Part shown: piece by piece, positions 32,955-40,637 of the stretch
Layout of the letters: the number at the start of each line of letters is the position of its first letter
Numbering within the stretch: position 1 is the first letter of the stretch
Source of the DNA: JACCVG01 sp963790245
GTDB taxonomy: Bacteria; Actinomycetota; Thermoleophilia; Solirubrobacterales; Thermoleophilaceae
DNA length: 64,000 nucleotides
Assembly: GCA_963790245.1 (NCBI GenBank)
Contig: CAWBNP010000002.1
Span: 1,612,001 to 1,676,000 of the forward strand
Reading direction: 5' to 3'
The notes under the pieces: generated by a model
The model's input: the letters and a program-made list of their open reading frames with translations, nothing else
The model's database searches: none
Told to the model about the DNA's origin: nothing
Made by a program: the position numbers and the translations under genes

Positions 32955-34613
32955 TCACCCTTCCGCCGGCTGCTCGTAGCGCGTGCTCCGCGGCTGGCTG
33001 ACGGTACGACCGTCGGCGTAGCGGATCTCCCGCGTCACCGTGATCTCGAAGTCCGCACCCGGCGCGCGGCGGCGCTCGCCGGCCTCGGCGCTCACCCGGC
33101 GGCCGCCATTGTCGCCTAGCAACGTGACCGTCACAGACGTGGCCGTCGAGGAGGTCTGGACGACTACCGGGGCCCGAGTGTCGTTGGTCCAGCGCAGATC
33201 GATCGAGTCGAAGTCGAGCGTCGCTTCACGGCCCGGCGGATAGCGATCGATGTAGAGGCTGTGTGACTGGCTCGTATCGAGCTGAAGCCCGGCGAAGTAG
33301 GCCGCGTTGTACATCGTCGTCGAGAACTGCGAGACCCCCCCTCCGACCTCCGGCACGATCTTGCCGTCGGCGATGAACGGCGCGGGCACGTAGCCGCGCT
33401 CGCGTGTGCGCGGTCCAGCGACCTCGTTGAGCGAAAACTGCCCTCCCGCCGGAATCAGGGTCCCGTCTACGGCGCGAGCGATCCGGCGGATGTTCCCAAC
33501 CCGCGGCTGACCGGGTTCGTAGCGCGTCGTGAAGGTCCCGATGACGGCCTCGACACGTCGCGCCTCCCGTCTTGACACTGCGGGTGGCTCGCGCGTCAGG
33601 CTGATTCGGGCACGGTGGCTACCCGCGCCGATCGCCTGATCGACAGCCCGGGCCGTGGCTTTGAGATCGACCTCCCGGCCTTCGACGCCCGGACGTACGT
33701 CGATGTCGACCTTGCGTGGTCGCCACTGCACATCGCCTTTTTCCTCAAGCGCTCCAGCCTTCCGCGGGGCGCTGAATCGCGGTGATCGCGCCGGACGCGC
33801 CAGCCGCGATGTCGCTCGCCGCAGTACCTCTGCCAGGGCGCTGCGGTCGGCTCCCAACCGAGCCCGCCCGCCAGCCTCGGGTGCGCTCATAGCCAGGGCG
33901 CGCGCGAGTGTTGAGGGCTCGATCTCAATCTCTCGAGGACCACGGAGGGAGAGCGGCTTGCGCAGATAACGCTCCGCGGCCCGGGCGACCGCCTTAACCT
34001 GCCCAAGGCTCTGCGCAGGCACCCTCTGGAGCGGCACCTCGACGCGCCGATCAGCGCTCGCGGCCGCGGAACGGAGGCGCCGCAGAAGCGCGGCTCGTCT
34101 GACTCGACGCCCATCGCGAGGGGCCTCTATGACCGGGCGGAGAGTCGCGGGCTGGATTTGGAATCCACCCGGATCCGCGGGATGCTCGCGACGCTCGGCG
34201 ATACTCGAGACCAGGCGCCGCTGCCGACCAGGAGCATCTCGCAGAACGGGATCGACCCGGCGCTCGTCGATCAGACCCGAGAGGGTCGCCCCCAGACCGA
34301 ACAGCGGGCCCTCCCGCCCGCTCGCTTTGGCGCGCGCCAGTGTTGCCTCGACATTCCACGCCAGACCAACCTCGTCCGGGTTTACGCTTCGGCGCCCGAT
34401 CAGCAAGGGTCTCGATGAGCCGGCCTCCAGGCGGGTGCGAGCCGGGGCGAGGGCCATCCCGCCGAGATCGATCCCTCCGACCGTGGTGCCCGGCAGAATC
34501 CTGCCGCCGTGCGTCAGCTGGACTCCGACGCCCGTGAGAAGAAGGGCGGTCGCCACGATCAGAACAGCCGCGAGGATCGGGCGGCGGAGCGGCACCTCAA
34601 TAAGATTCCACAA
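32955..34613 (-). CDS. VanW family protein with peptidoglycan-binding-like repeats
   Basis: This 552-residue protein has one N-terminal transmembrane anchor (about residues 13-33, ILAAVLIVATALLLTGVGVQL). An extracytoplasmic region with putative peptidoglycan-binding-4-type repeats (about 40-330) precedes a VanW domain (about 340-495). The latter includes TFTTRYEPGQPRVGNIRR and VPEVGGGVSQFSTTMYNAAYFAGL, the most conserved stretch of the family. The C-terminus (EITVTREIRYADGRTV) resembles a G5-like strand set. VanW proteins occur in some vancomycin-resistance clusters, but their activity is not known; no vanHAX genes are here, so resistance should not be inferred. Confidence 0.9.
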   Translation of the reverse strand: MWNLIEVPLRRPILAAVLIVATALLLTGVGVQLTHGGRILPGTTVGGIDLGGMALAPARTRLEAGSSRPLLIGRRSVNPDEVGLAWNVEATLARAKASGREGPLFGLGATLSGLIDERRVDPVLRDAPGRQRRLVSSIAERREHPADPGGFQIQPATLRPVIEAPRDGRRVRRAALLRRLRSAAASADRRVEVPLQRVPAQSLGQVKAVARAAERYLRKPLSLRGPREIEIEPSTLARALAMSAPEAGGRARLGADRSALAEVLRRATSRLARPARSPRFSAPRKAGALEEKGDVQWRPRKVDIDVRPGVEGREVDLKATARAVDQAIGAGSHRARISLTREPPAVSRREARRVEAVIGTFTTRYEPGQPRVGNIRRIARAVDGTLIPAGGQFSLNEVAGPRTRERGYVPAPFIADGKIVPEVGGGVSQFSTTMYNAAYFAGLQLDTSQSHSLYIDRYPPGREATLDFDSIDLRWTNDTRAPVVVQTSSTATSVTVTLLGDNGGRRVSAEAGERRRAPGADFEITVTREIRYADGRTVSQPRSTRYEQPAEG

Positions 34614-34673
34614 CGCGTAGGGACACGGCGCCGGCGTCCGGCCTTCGCCCGTAACTACTACCTGCCGTAATAG

Positions 34674-34811
34674 TCAGCTGAAGTCATCCCATTTCTTGAG
34701 GTCCTTCGTCGGGCTGAACGGCTTGCCGCCCTCGTACCAGCCGCCCTTCCACATCTCGTAGTGGACGTGACAGCCATCAGCGTTGCCGGACTCTCCGTTT
34801 TGACCCGATCA
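34674..34811 (-). pseudogene. 3' remnant of an M23 peptidase gene
   Basis: Read leftward, this short stretch translates as GESGNADGCHVHYEMWKGGW followed by YEGGKPFSPTKDLKKWDDFS and a stop, the exact end of an M23/LytM endopeptidase: the HxH metal motif and Trp-rich tail. The preceding VIGS (expected VIGxxG) is in another frame, one base off, with an in-frame TGA before the conserved part. No signal peptide, first His or Asp ligand, or start codon remains. It lies directly against the copA stop codon, so the copper genes may have replaced the front of this gene. Close by is vanW, another wall-related gene. Confidence 0.75.
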
Positions 34812-34829
34812 CCCTCAAGGTCGTCGCCG

Positions 34830-37118
34830 TCACCGGGACACGTCCGTCTTCGCGGGCCCGCTGCGGCGTGGCCGGAAGCTCCGCAGCCGCAGCGAGTTGG
34901 AGACCACGAACACGCTCGAGAAGGCCATCGCCGCGCCGGCGATGATCGGGTTGAGCAGGCCGAGCGCCGCCAACGGCAGCGCCGCGACGTTGTAGGCGAA
35001 CGCCCAGAACAGGTTGCCCTTGATCGTCGCAAGCGTCCTGCGCGAGAGCCTGATCGCGTCGGCGGCGGCGCGCAGGTCACCCGAGACGAGCGTCAGGTCC
35101 GAGCTCTCGATCGCGACGTCCGTCCCCGTCCCGATCGCAAGACCGAGGTCGGCCTTGGCGAGCGCCGGGGCGTCGTTGACCCCGTCACCGACCATTGCCA
35201 CGACCCTGCCCTCGGCCTGCAGGTCCTCGATCACGGCGAGCTTCTCCGCGGGCAACACCTCGGCGATTACCTGCTCGATCCCGACCTCGGCAGCGATCGC
35301 TCGTGCGGTCCGCTCGTTGTCGCCGGTCAGCAGAACCGGCACCAGGCCGAGCCCGCGCAGCAGCCCGATCGCCTCGGCCGAGGTCTCCTTGACTGTGTCG
35401 GAAACGACGAAGACCGCCGCCGCCTGCCCGTCGATCGATGCAACGATCGCGGTCTGGCCGCGACCCTCCGCCTCGGTGAGCGCGTTCGTCAGCGATGGGG
35501 GAAGGCGATGGCTCCGGTCTTCGAGCAGCCGCGGACGGCCAACGACCAAGGCATGGCCTTCGACGATCCCCTCGACGCCGAGACCCTCGCGGTTCTTGAA
35601 TCCGTCCACATCCGCCAGCTCGATTCCATCGCTGAGCGCACCTGTGACGATCGCCCGCGCGATCGGATGCTCGGACGCCGCCTCGATCGAGGCGACGAGC
35701 CGTACTACCTCCCGCTCGGAGAGCCGATGGTCGCCGTGGACCACCTCTACCAGCGCCATCTGCCCGGTGGTCACGGTGCCCGTCTTGTCGAGGACGATCG
35801 TGTCGACACGCCGGGTTGACTCGAGCGTCTCGGGTCCCTTGATCAACAGGCCGAGCTGGGCGCCCCGCCCCGTCCCGACGAGCAGTGCGGTCGGAGTCGC
35901 GAGCCCGAGCGCGCACGGGCACGCGATGATCAGTACGGCGACGGCCGCGGTGAACGCAAACGCGGCGCCGGCACCGGCGCCGAGCCAGAAGCCGAGCGTC
36001 GCGGTGGCGATCACGATCACGATCGGCACGAACACGCCGGAGATCCGGTCCGCGAGCCGCTGGACCGGCGCCTTGCCCGTCTGCGCGTCCGTCACCAGCC
36101 GTGCGATCTGCGCCAGCGCGGTATCCGAACCGACCCGCTTTGCGCGCACGATCAGCCGCCCGCCGACGTTGATCGTCGCCCCGACCACCGCTGATCCGGG
36201 CGCTACCTCCACGGGTAGCGACTCCCCCGTGAGCAGCGACTCGTCGATGGCGGATGTGCCGTCGACGACCTCGCCGTCGGTCGCGACCTTCTCGCCAGGG
36301 CGCGCGACGAACAGGTCGCCGGGCTCGAGCTCCTCGATCGGGATCAGACGCTCCCCGCCGGGCGCGTCGCGATCGACGATCGCGACCTCCTTGGCGCCGA
36401 GCTCGAGCAAGGCCTCGAGCGCAGCCCCGGCGCGGCGCTTTGCGCGTGCCTCGAAGTAGCGACCCGCGAGAATGAACACGGTGACGACCGAGGCCACCTC
36501 GAGGTAGATCTCGTCGGTCGCGCCACCGGCCTCGGGCAGCAGGTGGAACTCCATCGTCATGCCCGGCTCCCCGGCGCCGAGAAGGAACAGCGCGACCACC
36601 GACCAGGCCCATGCCGCGAGGACGCCGATCGAGATCAGCGTGTCCATCGTGGCCTGTCCGTGCTTGAGGTTGGCCCACGCCGCCTGATGGAAGGGCCACG
36701 CGCCCCAGACGACGATCGGAGTGGCGAGTTGGAGCGCCAGCCACTGCCAGTACTCGAACTGCAGGGGCGGGATCATCGACATCAACAACACCGGCAGCGC
36801 CAGGGCGGCCGAGATCAGTAGGCGCAGCCTCAGCGACCTGGTCGGAGTCGGATCACCGGGTTCGGTGTCGGTGTCCTCCCGATCGCTGGGGAGACTCGCC
36901 TCGTAGCCCACGCTGGTGACCGCCTCAAGCAGCTCGCTCGCGTCGACCGTCGCCGGGTCGTAACTGACGCGTGCCTTCTCGGTCGCGAAGTTGACGGTCG
37001 CCTCGACGCCGTCGAGGTTGTTGAGGCTCTTCTCGACCCGTCCCGCGCAGGACGCGCAGGTCATGCCCTCGATCGGGAGCTCGAGCTCCTCGATCGCTCG
37101 CTTCTCAGTGGCGCTCAT
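34830..37118 (-). CDS. copA: Copper-exporting P1B-type ATPase
   Basis: This 762-residue inner-membrane pump exports Cu(I) from the cytoplasm. The N-terminal heavy-metal-associated domain has GMTCASC (C21, C24). Then come eight membrane segments with the transport CPC (400-402, IACPCALGLATPT), actuator TGES (297-300), phosphorylation site DKTGTVT (D444), SEHPIA and GDGVNDAPALAKADLG. The CPC plus HMA pattern fits Cu(I) rather than Zn or Co. Its start overlaps the upstream cupredoxin-like reading frame by 14 bases. Transcription likely starts at the CsoR-operator region near 37.7 kb. The product ends at a TGA touching the M23 remnant. Confidence 0.95.
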   Translation of the reverse strand: MSATEKRAIEELELPIEGMTCASCAGRVEKSLNNLDGVEATVNFATEKARVSYDPATVDASELLEAVTSVGYEASLPSDREDTDTEPGDPTPTRSLRLRLLISAALALPVLLMSMIPPLQFEYWQWLALQLATPIVVWGAWPFHQAAWANLKHGQATMDTLISIGVLAAWAWSVVALFLLGAGEPGMTMEFHLLPEAGGATDEIYLEVASVVTVFILAGRYFEARAKRRAGAALEALLELGAKEVAIVDRDAPGGERLIPIEELEPGDLFVARPGEKVATDGEVVDGTSAIDESLLTGESLPVEVAPGSAVVGATINVGGRLIVRAKRVGSDTALAQIARLVTDAQTGKAPVQRLADRISGVFVPIVIVIATATLGFWLGAGAGAAFAFTAAVAVLIIACPCALGLATPTALLVGTGRGAQLGLLIKGPETLESTRRVDTIVLDKTGTVTTGQMALVEVVHGDHRLSEREVVRLVASIEAASEHPIARAIVTGALSDGIELADVDGFKNREGLGVEGIVEGHALVVGRPRLLEDRSHRLPPSLTNALTEAEGRGQTAIVASIDGQAAAVFVVSDTVKETSAEAIGLLRGLGLVPVLLTGDNERTARAIAAEVGIEQVIAEVLPAEKLAVIEDLQAEGRVVAMVGDGVNDAPALAKADLGLAIGTGTDVAIESSDLTLVSGDLRAAADAIRLSRRTLATIKGNLFWAFAYNVAALPLAALGLLNPIIAGAAMAFSSVFVVSNSLRLRSFRPRRSGPAKTDVSR

Positions 37119-37604
37119 CGCTGACCTCCCTCGTCACCTCGGCGGTCCTGACGCGCCCCTCGTGCCTGAACTGGAGAAACAACCGGTAGCGCCCCGCGGA
37201 GGGGTAGTGGGCCATGAAGCCAATTGTGCCTGGCTCCGCCTCTGCCTCGGGATGGACGTGCAGATACGCGAGGTCGCCTTCGCGCAGCGCGACCAGATGG
37301 CCCTTGGCCCCGAGGTAGTCCTCGAGGTCTTCGACCGGTCGGCCCGAGCGCGTGACCGAGAACTCGAGCTCGCCGTGGGCGGGCTCGTCCATCGAGACCT
37401 CGTAGCCCGCGGTACGGGCGCGGGAGATGGGCTTGTTCGAGGGCGAGTGGGCGATAGTCGCCCGCGACACTGACGTCGAATCCGAGCGTCGTGTGCTGCC
37501 GGCCGACTCGAAGTCGGCGTAGACGCGGTACGGGCCCGCCCGCTGGAACTCGGCTTGACCCCGTCGCCGTCACGTGCCGGATGCAGGTGCTCCGTGTCGG
37601 CTCC
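37105..37604 (-). pseudogene. Frameshifted cupredoxin/YtkA-like copper-associated protein
   Basis: Conserved pieces of a secreted actinobacterial copper-operon protein lie in order but in different frames. TEHLHPARDGDGV comes first. One base of shift leads to AEFQRAGPYRVYADFESAG, another to QHTTLGFDVSVAGDYRPLAL, and then the first-shift frame returns with GYEVSMDEPAHGELEFSV, YLGAKGHLVALREGDLAYLH and AGRYRLFLQFRHEGRV. So at least three frameshifts break it. The signal peptide and first domain are missing. The final uninterrupted 121 codons overlap the copA start by 14 bases, so reading through may still serve translation of copA. Either a decaying gene or a locally poor assembly. Confidence 0.75.
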
Positions 37605-37605
37605 T

Positions 37606-37704
37606 TCACGCGGTGACCTCATCGACGAAGCCCGCCACGTTCCCGACGCAGTGGCCGCAGCTCACCACCGGGGACTTCGTAGTCTTCTCGGCTGCTGCGC
37701 ACAC
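37606..37704 (-). CDS. Putative 32-aa CGHC peptide (HMA-like remnant or small copper-binding protein)
   Basis: A GTG-started ORF of 32 codons sits first in the leftward copper operon, directly behind an AGGAG site seven bases upstream and just after the first CsoR-type box. It encodes a peptide with SCGHCVGNVAGFVDEV, like the CxxC loop and first helix of an HMA copper chaperone, but stops before the remaining strands. It also has an extra cysteine at position 2. It may be a truncated copper chaperone, a genuine mini-protein, or a translated leader. Its conservation was not testable here. Confidence 0.45.
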   Translation of the reverse strand: MCAAAEKTTKSPVVSCGHCVGNVAGFVDEVTA

Positions 37705-37714
37705 AGTGTCTCCT

Positions 37715-37731
37715 ATACGCCTTGGGGGTAT
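37715..37731. promoter_or_regulatory. Putative CsoR operator, leftward promoter
   Basis: The 17-bp element ATACGCCTTGGGGGTAT is an imperfect palindrome (six of seven half-site bases match) of the known CsoR form ATACCCC...GGGGTAT. It lies 11 bp upstream of the CGHC ORF start and overlaps a TATAGG -10-like hexamer for the leftward transcript. CsoR is encoded in the same island. Confidence 0.7.
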
Positions 37732-37749
37732 CTCCAAAGATACATTACT

Positions 37750-37766
37750 ACACCCCCCCAGGGTAT
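37750..37766. promoter_or_regulatory. Putative CsoR operator, rightward promoter
   Basis: The 17-bp element ACACCCCCCCAGGGTAT has the same TACCCC/GGGGTA-like architecture as known CsoR boxes. It is centred 35 bp from the first box and about 46 bp upstream of the DUF4396 gene start, overlapping a TATGTT -10-like sequence. Copper loading of CsoR would release both promoters. Confidence 0.65.
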
Positions 37767-37804
37767 GTTAGAGTCGCTAAACGCAACTGGCGAGGGGAGC
37801 GACG

Positions 37805-38455
37805 ATGGAAGCGGCACACCACGAGCACGCGATGTCTGCAGAGCACGAGCACCACGCGATGCCGACAGAAGGACGGGAGCTGACCGGCGTGGCGCTGAGC
37901 GCGACCCTCCACTGCCTGACCGGCTGCGCGATCGGCGAGGTCACGGGCATGGCGGTCGGAACGGCGCTCGGGTTCTCGACCTTCGGGACGATCGCGCTGG
38001 CGGTCGGCCTCGCTTTCCTGTTCGGTTACGCGCTCACGAGTCTGCCACTGCTGCGGGCCGGCTTCGCCCTCGGTGCGGTCATCCCGATCGCGCTGGCAGC
38101 CGACACCTTCTCGATCGCGGTCATGGAAATCGTCGATAACGCGATCATGCTCGTCGTGCCCGGCGCGATGGAGTCAGGCATCGGCTCGCTGCTGTTCTGG
38201 GGCAGCCTCTCGTTCGCGCTTGTAGTCGCCGGACTGATCGCCTGGCCGGTCAATCGCTGGCTGATAGCGCGCGGCAAGGGTCATACGGCCGTGCACAACA
38301 CCGGCGTCCACGGTGGTCCCCCGGTGAAGGTCGTCGGCGCGGTCGCCCTCGTCCTCGCGGTCTTCGGCACGACGGTGCTGCTCGGCGAATTCCTGGGCAA
38401 CCAGGGCGGCGAGCGGCATGGGGCGGAGTCCGGTTCTATGAGCGGCCACCAGTAG
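37805..38455 (+). CDS. DUF4396 His-rich membrane protein
   Basis: This 216-residue inner-membrane protein has a His-rich N-terminus (HHEHAM and EHEHHAMP, about residues 5-20) suited to metal binding. Five to six hydrophobic segments follow, and the conserved TLHCLTGCAIGEVTG (about 34-48) with Cys/His/Glu in the first of them marks DUF4396. A His-containing periplasmic or cytoplasmic tail ends the protein. DUF4396 genes recur with copper genes in Actinobacteria, but transport activity has not been shown. An AGGGGAG site precedes the ATG, and csoR follows after nine bases, so it is the first gene of the rightward copper operon. Confidence 0.85.
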   Translation: MEAAHHEHAMSAEHEHHAMPTEGRELTGVALSATLHCLTGCAIGEVTGMAVGTALGFSTFGTIALAVGLAFLFGYALTSLPLLRAGFALGAVIPIALAADTFSIAVMEIVDNAIMLVVPGAMESGIGSLLFWGSLSFALVVAGLIAWPVNRWLIARGKGHTAVHNTGVHGGPPVKVVGAVALVLAVFGTTVLLGEFLGNQGGERHGAESGSMSGHQ

Positions 38456-38464
38456 AGGAGCGAG

Positions 38465-38791
38465 ATGGGCACCAACGCCAAGAGCAAATCCGCGAAGCCA
38501 TCGTCGACCGAGAAGCTCCACGGCTACAGCGACAAGCGCGAGGCGCTCATCAAGCGGCTGCGCCGGACCGAGGGGCAGGTCCGCGGAGTCCAGGGCATGG
38601 TCGAGGATGACCGCTACTGCATCGACATCGTGACCCAGATCACCGCGATCCAGGCGGCGCTCGACAAGGTCGCTCTCGAGCTGCTCGAGGACCACGCCGA
38701 GCACTGCGTCGTCGGGGCCAAGGAATCGGACAAGAGCGAGCGGACGACTGAGCTGATGGGCGCAGTGCGGCGGCTCCTGCGCCACGGCTAG
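38465..38791 (+). CDS. csoR: Copper-sensing transcriptional repressor CsoR family
   Basis: This 108-residue all-helical repressor (DUF156) binds operator DNA as a tetramer and releases it on Cu(I) binding. The C-H-C copper set is present with exact CsoR spacing: C52, H77 (25 residues on) and C81 (29 on). The N-terminal arm is basic and the first helix RLRRTEGQVRGVQGMVEDDRY matches the family. Its own operon begins at one of two CsoR-type boxes near 37.7 kb, which predicts autoregulation and control of copA. The Ni/Co sensor RcnR uses a different ligand set. Confidence 0.93.
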   Translation: MGTNAKSKSAKPSSTEKLHGYSDKREALIKRLRRTEGQVRGVQGMVEDDRYCIDIVTQITAIQAALDKVALELLEDHAEHCVVGAKESDKSERTTELMGAVRRLLRHG

Positions 38792-38960
38792 CGCCCTCGC
38801 CTGTCGGTTCGGTTACCCGTTCACCGGTCTGCTAGCGGGGATCCCTGCCTCCGGTGCGCCCGGGACCGGCAACCCGTCCCGTTTCAGGAACCGCTCGAAT
38901 CTGGCGGGGAGGCGTCATCACACCATCGACGTAGCGTCTCACCCGTCGATCATTCCCGAT

Positions 38961-40487
38961 TCAGGAGATCGTCTGCGTGACCATCTGGTAGCCGGTCGCG
39001 CCGTCCGGGTGCGGTGGCGTGTTGAGCGCGATCTGGACCTCGCCGGCCCCGTCGACCGCCCGGCAGGAGATCGTGTAGGTCGCGGCCCGCTCCGGCGTCC
39101 AGTCGATGTACCACTGGGTCCATGACAGCGGCGAGAGCAGCTCGCGCAGCTTCGCGTCCTCCCACGTCTTGCCGTCATCGACGGACACCTGCACCCGCTC
39201 GACGCCCCGCTCGCCGGCCCACGCGATGCCGGCGATCCGCCCGGCCTCGCCGGCGGTGCGCGGCTCGACCACGTCGATCCTCGACTGCGTCTTGATGACG
39301 CCCGTCTGTGACCAGCCGCGCTGTGACCAGTACCACTCCGGATCGCCGGACACGAGTTCGATGCCGGTCAGCCACTTCGCGTTCAACATCCCGTAGAGCC
39401 CAGGAATGCGGACCCGGACGGGCGCGCCATGGGCGGTCGTCAGCGGCTCGCCGTTCTGCCCGAAGGCGACGAGGTTGGACGGCTCCATCGCGCGCCGGAG
39501 CGGCACCGTCACGCTGTAGCCATCGGCGCAGGTGAACACGACCGAGTCGGCCTCGGCGGTCGGCGCGACCTCGCGCAGGAGATCCGCCAGCCGGATGCCG
39601 CGCCAGGCCGAGTTGCCGATCAGCGGCCCGCCGACCTCGTTGGAGATGCAGGTCAGGACCGAGTACTCCTCGATCACCGGGAACGCGGCCTGGAGCTCTT
39701 CGAAGTCGTACTCGCGCGGCCGCTCGACCAGCCCTGAGACCGGAAGCGTCCAGCTGTCCACGTCGACGATCGGGTCGACGACGTCGATGTCGACGACGTA
39801 GTGATCGGCGACCGGCGTGATCTCCGGCTCCATCCCCGGGATCTCCGGGAAGCTCCCGCGCTCGGGGGTACGCAAGGGGACATCGGGGGCCGCGATCGGC
39901 GTGCCGGCGGTCAGAGAACCCGAGTTCAGCAGTCGACCGAAAATCGAGCCCGCGACGAACAGGGTCACCGCCGCCGATCCGATCACGCCCAGCGCAGCAC
40001 GCCGCGACATCGCATCACCGGATGACGGGGCGGCCGTGTGACGGTGCGCGAAGCCGAGGGCCAGGCCGTAGGCCGCGCCACCGACAAACGCGGCAATCGC
40101 CAGTGAAGGGCCGAGCGCCTCGCCCGGCGAGATGGCGACCATCAGGCCGAGCGCCACTGCGAAGATCACGACGGCAGCCGTCGATGAACGACCCATGCGC
40201 GCGGCTAGAACTGGCAGGACCGCGGCGAGTGCGACGACGCCGAGCGCGACGCTCCCGACGAACAGCGGCATCCCGAGGTGGCCGAGACTCTCGATCGACG
40301 CGGTCGCGACATCTCCGGGAGTGAGCCGGACGAGCCGTTCGGCCAGGTCAAACGGCGGGAAGCTCGTCAAGCCGGTGAGCCGGCTCAACGCCCAGAGCAC
40401 GGCGAGCGCGAACAACCCGGCCAAGCCGCCGGCCAAGGCGGCGGCGCGCCAGGAGGGTGAGGTCTGCGTGTCCGGTTTCTTCGTCAT
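38961..40487 (-). CDS. Membrane-anchored molybdopterin oxidoreductase, sulfite oxidase family
   Basis: This 508-residue protein has about five N-terminal hydrophobic segments (residues 12-190) and an extracytoplasmic sulfite-oxidase-type domain. The molybdenum ligand Cys is in VLTCISNEVGGPLIGN (about C279), followed by WRGIRLADLL, YSVTVPLRRAM and GAPVRVRIPGLYG. A C-terminal Mo-co dimer-like domain (GIAWAGERGVERVQVSVDDGKTW) ends it. Family members oxidise sulfite or reduce methionine sulfoxide and other S- or N-oxides. The electron partner is unknown; the fused membrane part may take that role. It is convergent with csoR across about 170 bp that shows nothing else. Confidence 0.88.
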   Translation of the reverse strand: MTKKPDTQTSPSWRAAALAGGLAGLFALAVLWALSRLTGLTSFPPFDLAERLVRLTPGDVATASIESLGHLGMPLFVGSVALGVVALAAVLPVLAARMGRSSTAAVVIFAVALGLMVAISPGEALGPSLAIAAFVGGAAYGLALGFAHRHTAAPSSGDAMSRRAALGVIGSAAVTLFVAGSIFGRLLNSGSLTAGTPIAAPDVPLRTPERGSFPEIPGMEPEITPVADHYVVDIDVVDPIVDVDSWTLPVSGLVERPREYDFEELQAAFPVIEEYSVLTCISNEVGGPLIGNSAWRGIRLADLLREVAPTAEADSVVFTCADGYSVTVPLRRAMEPSNLVAFGQNGEPLTTAHGAPVRVRIPGLYGMLNAKWLTGIELVSGDPEWYWSQRGWSQTGVIKTQSRIDVVEPRTAGEAGRIAGIAWAGERGVERVQVSVDDGKTWEDAKLRELLSPLSWTQWYIDWTPERAATYTISCRAVDGAGEVQIALNTPPHPDGATGYQMVTQTIS

Positions 40488-40535
40488 CCCTACTGCGTGC
40501 GCCCGCGCGGGCGGTCCGGATCAATCCGGTGGCCA

Positions 40536-40570
40536 AATGATCGGTCCGATGACGACCCGAATGATCGGCC
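40536..40570. repeat. Direct repeat in the divergent regulatory region
   Basis: Two copies of AATGATCGG(T/C)C lie 24 bp apart between the divergent molybdoenzyme and fasciclin genes. The spacing of slightly over two helical turns would suit a regulator binding site. No regulator is known for it. Confidence 0.4.
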
Positions 40571-40637
40571 TAACCACGTGGCGCGTAGACAGTCGAGTAG
40601 GAACAGCCGTACTCAAAAAGCAACTGAGGAGGACGTT

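Noticed and set aside
32955..34613. Vancomycin resistance locus
   Set aside because: VanW-family proteins are widespread; vanHAX and vanRS are absent.
38792..38960. A missing 5' part of the M23 gene at the other island border
   Set aside because: Neither strand of this 170-bp gap shows recognisable M23 residues.
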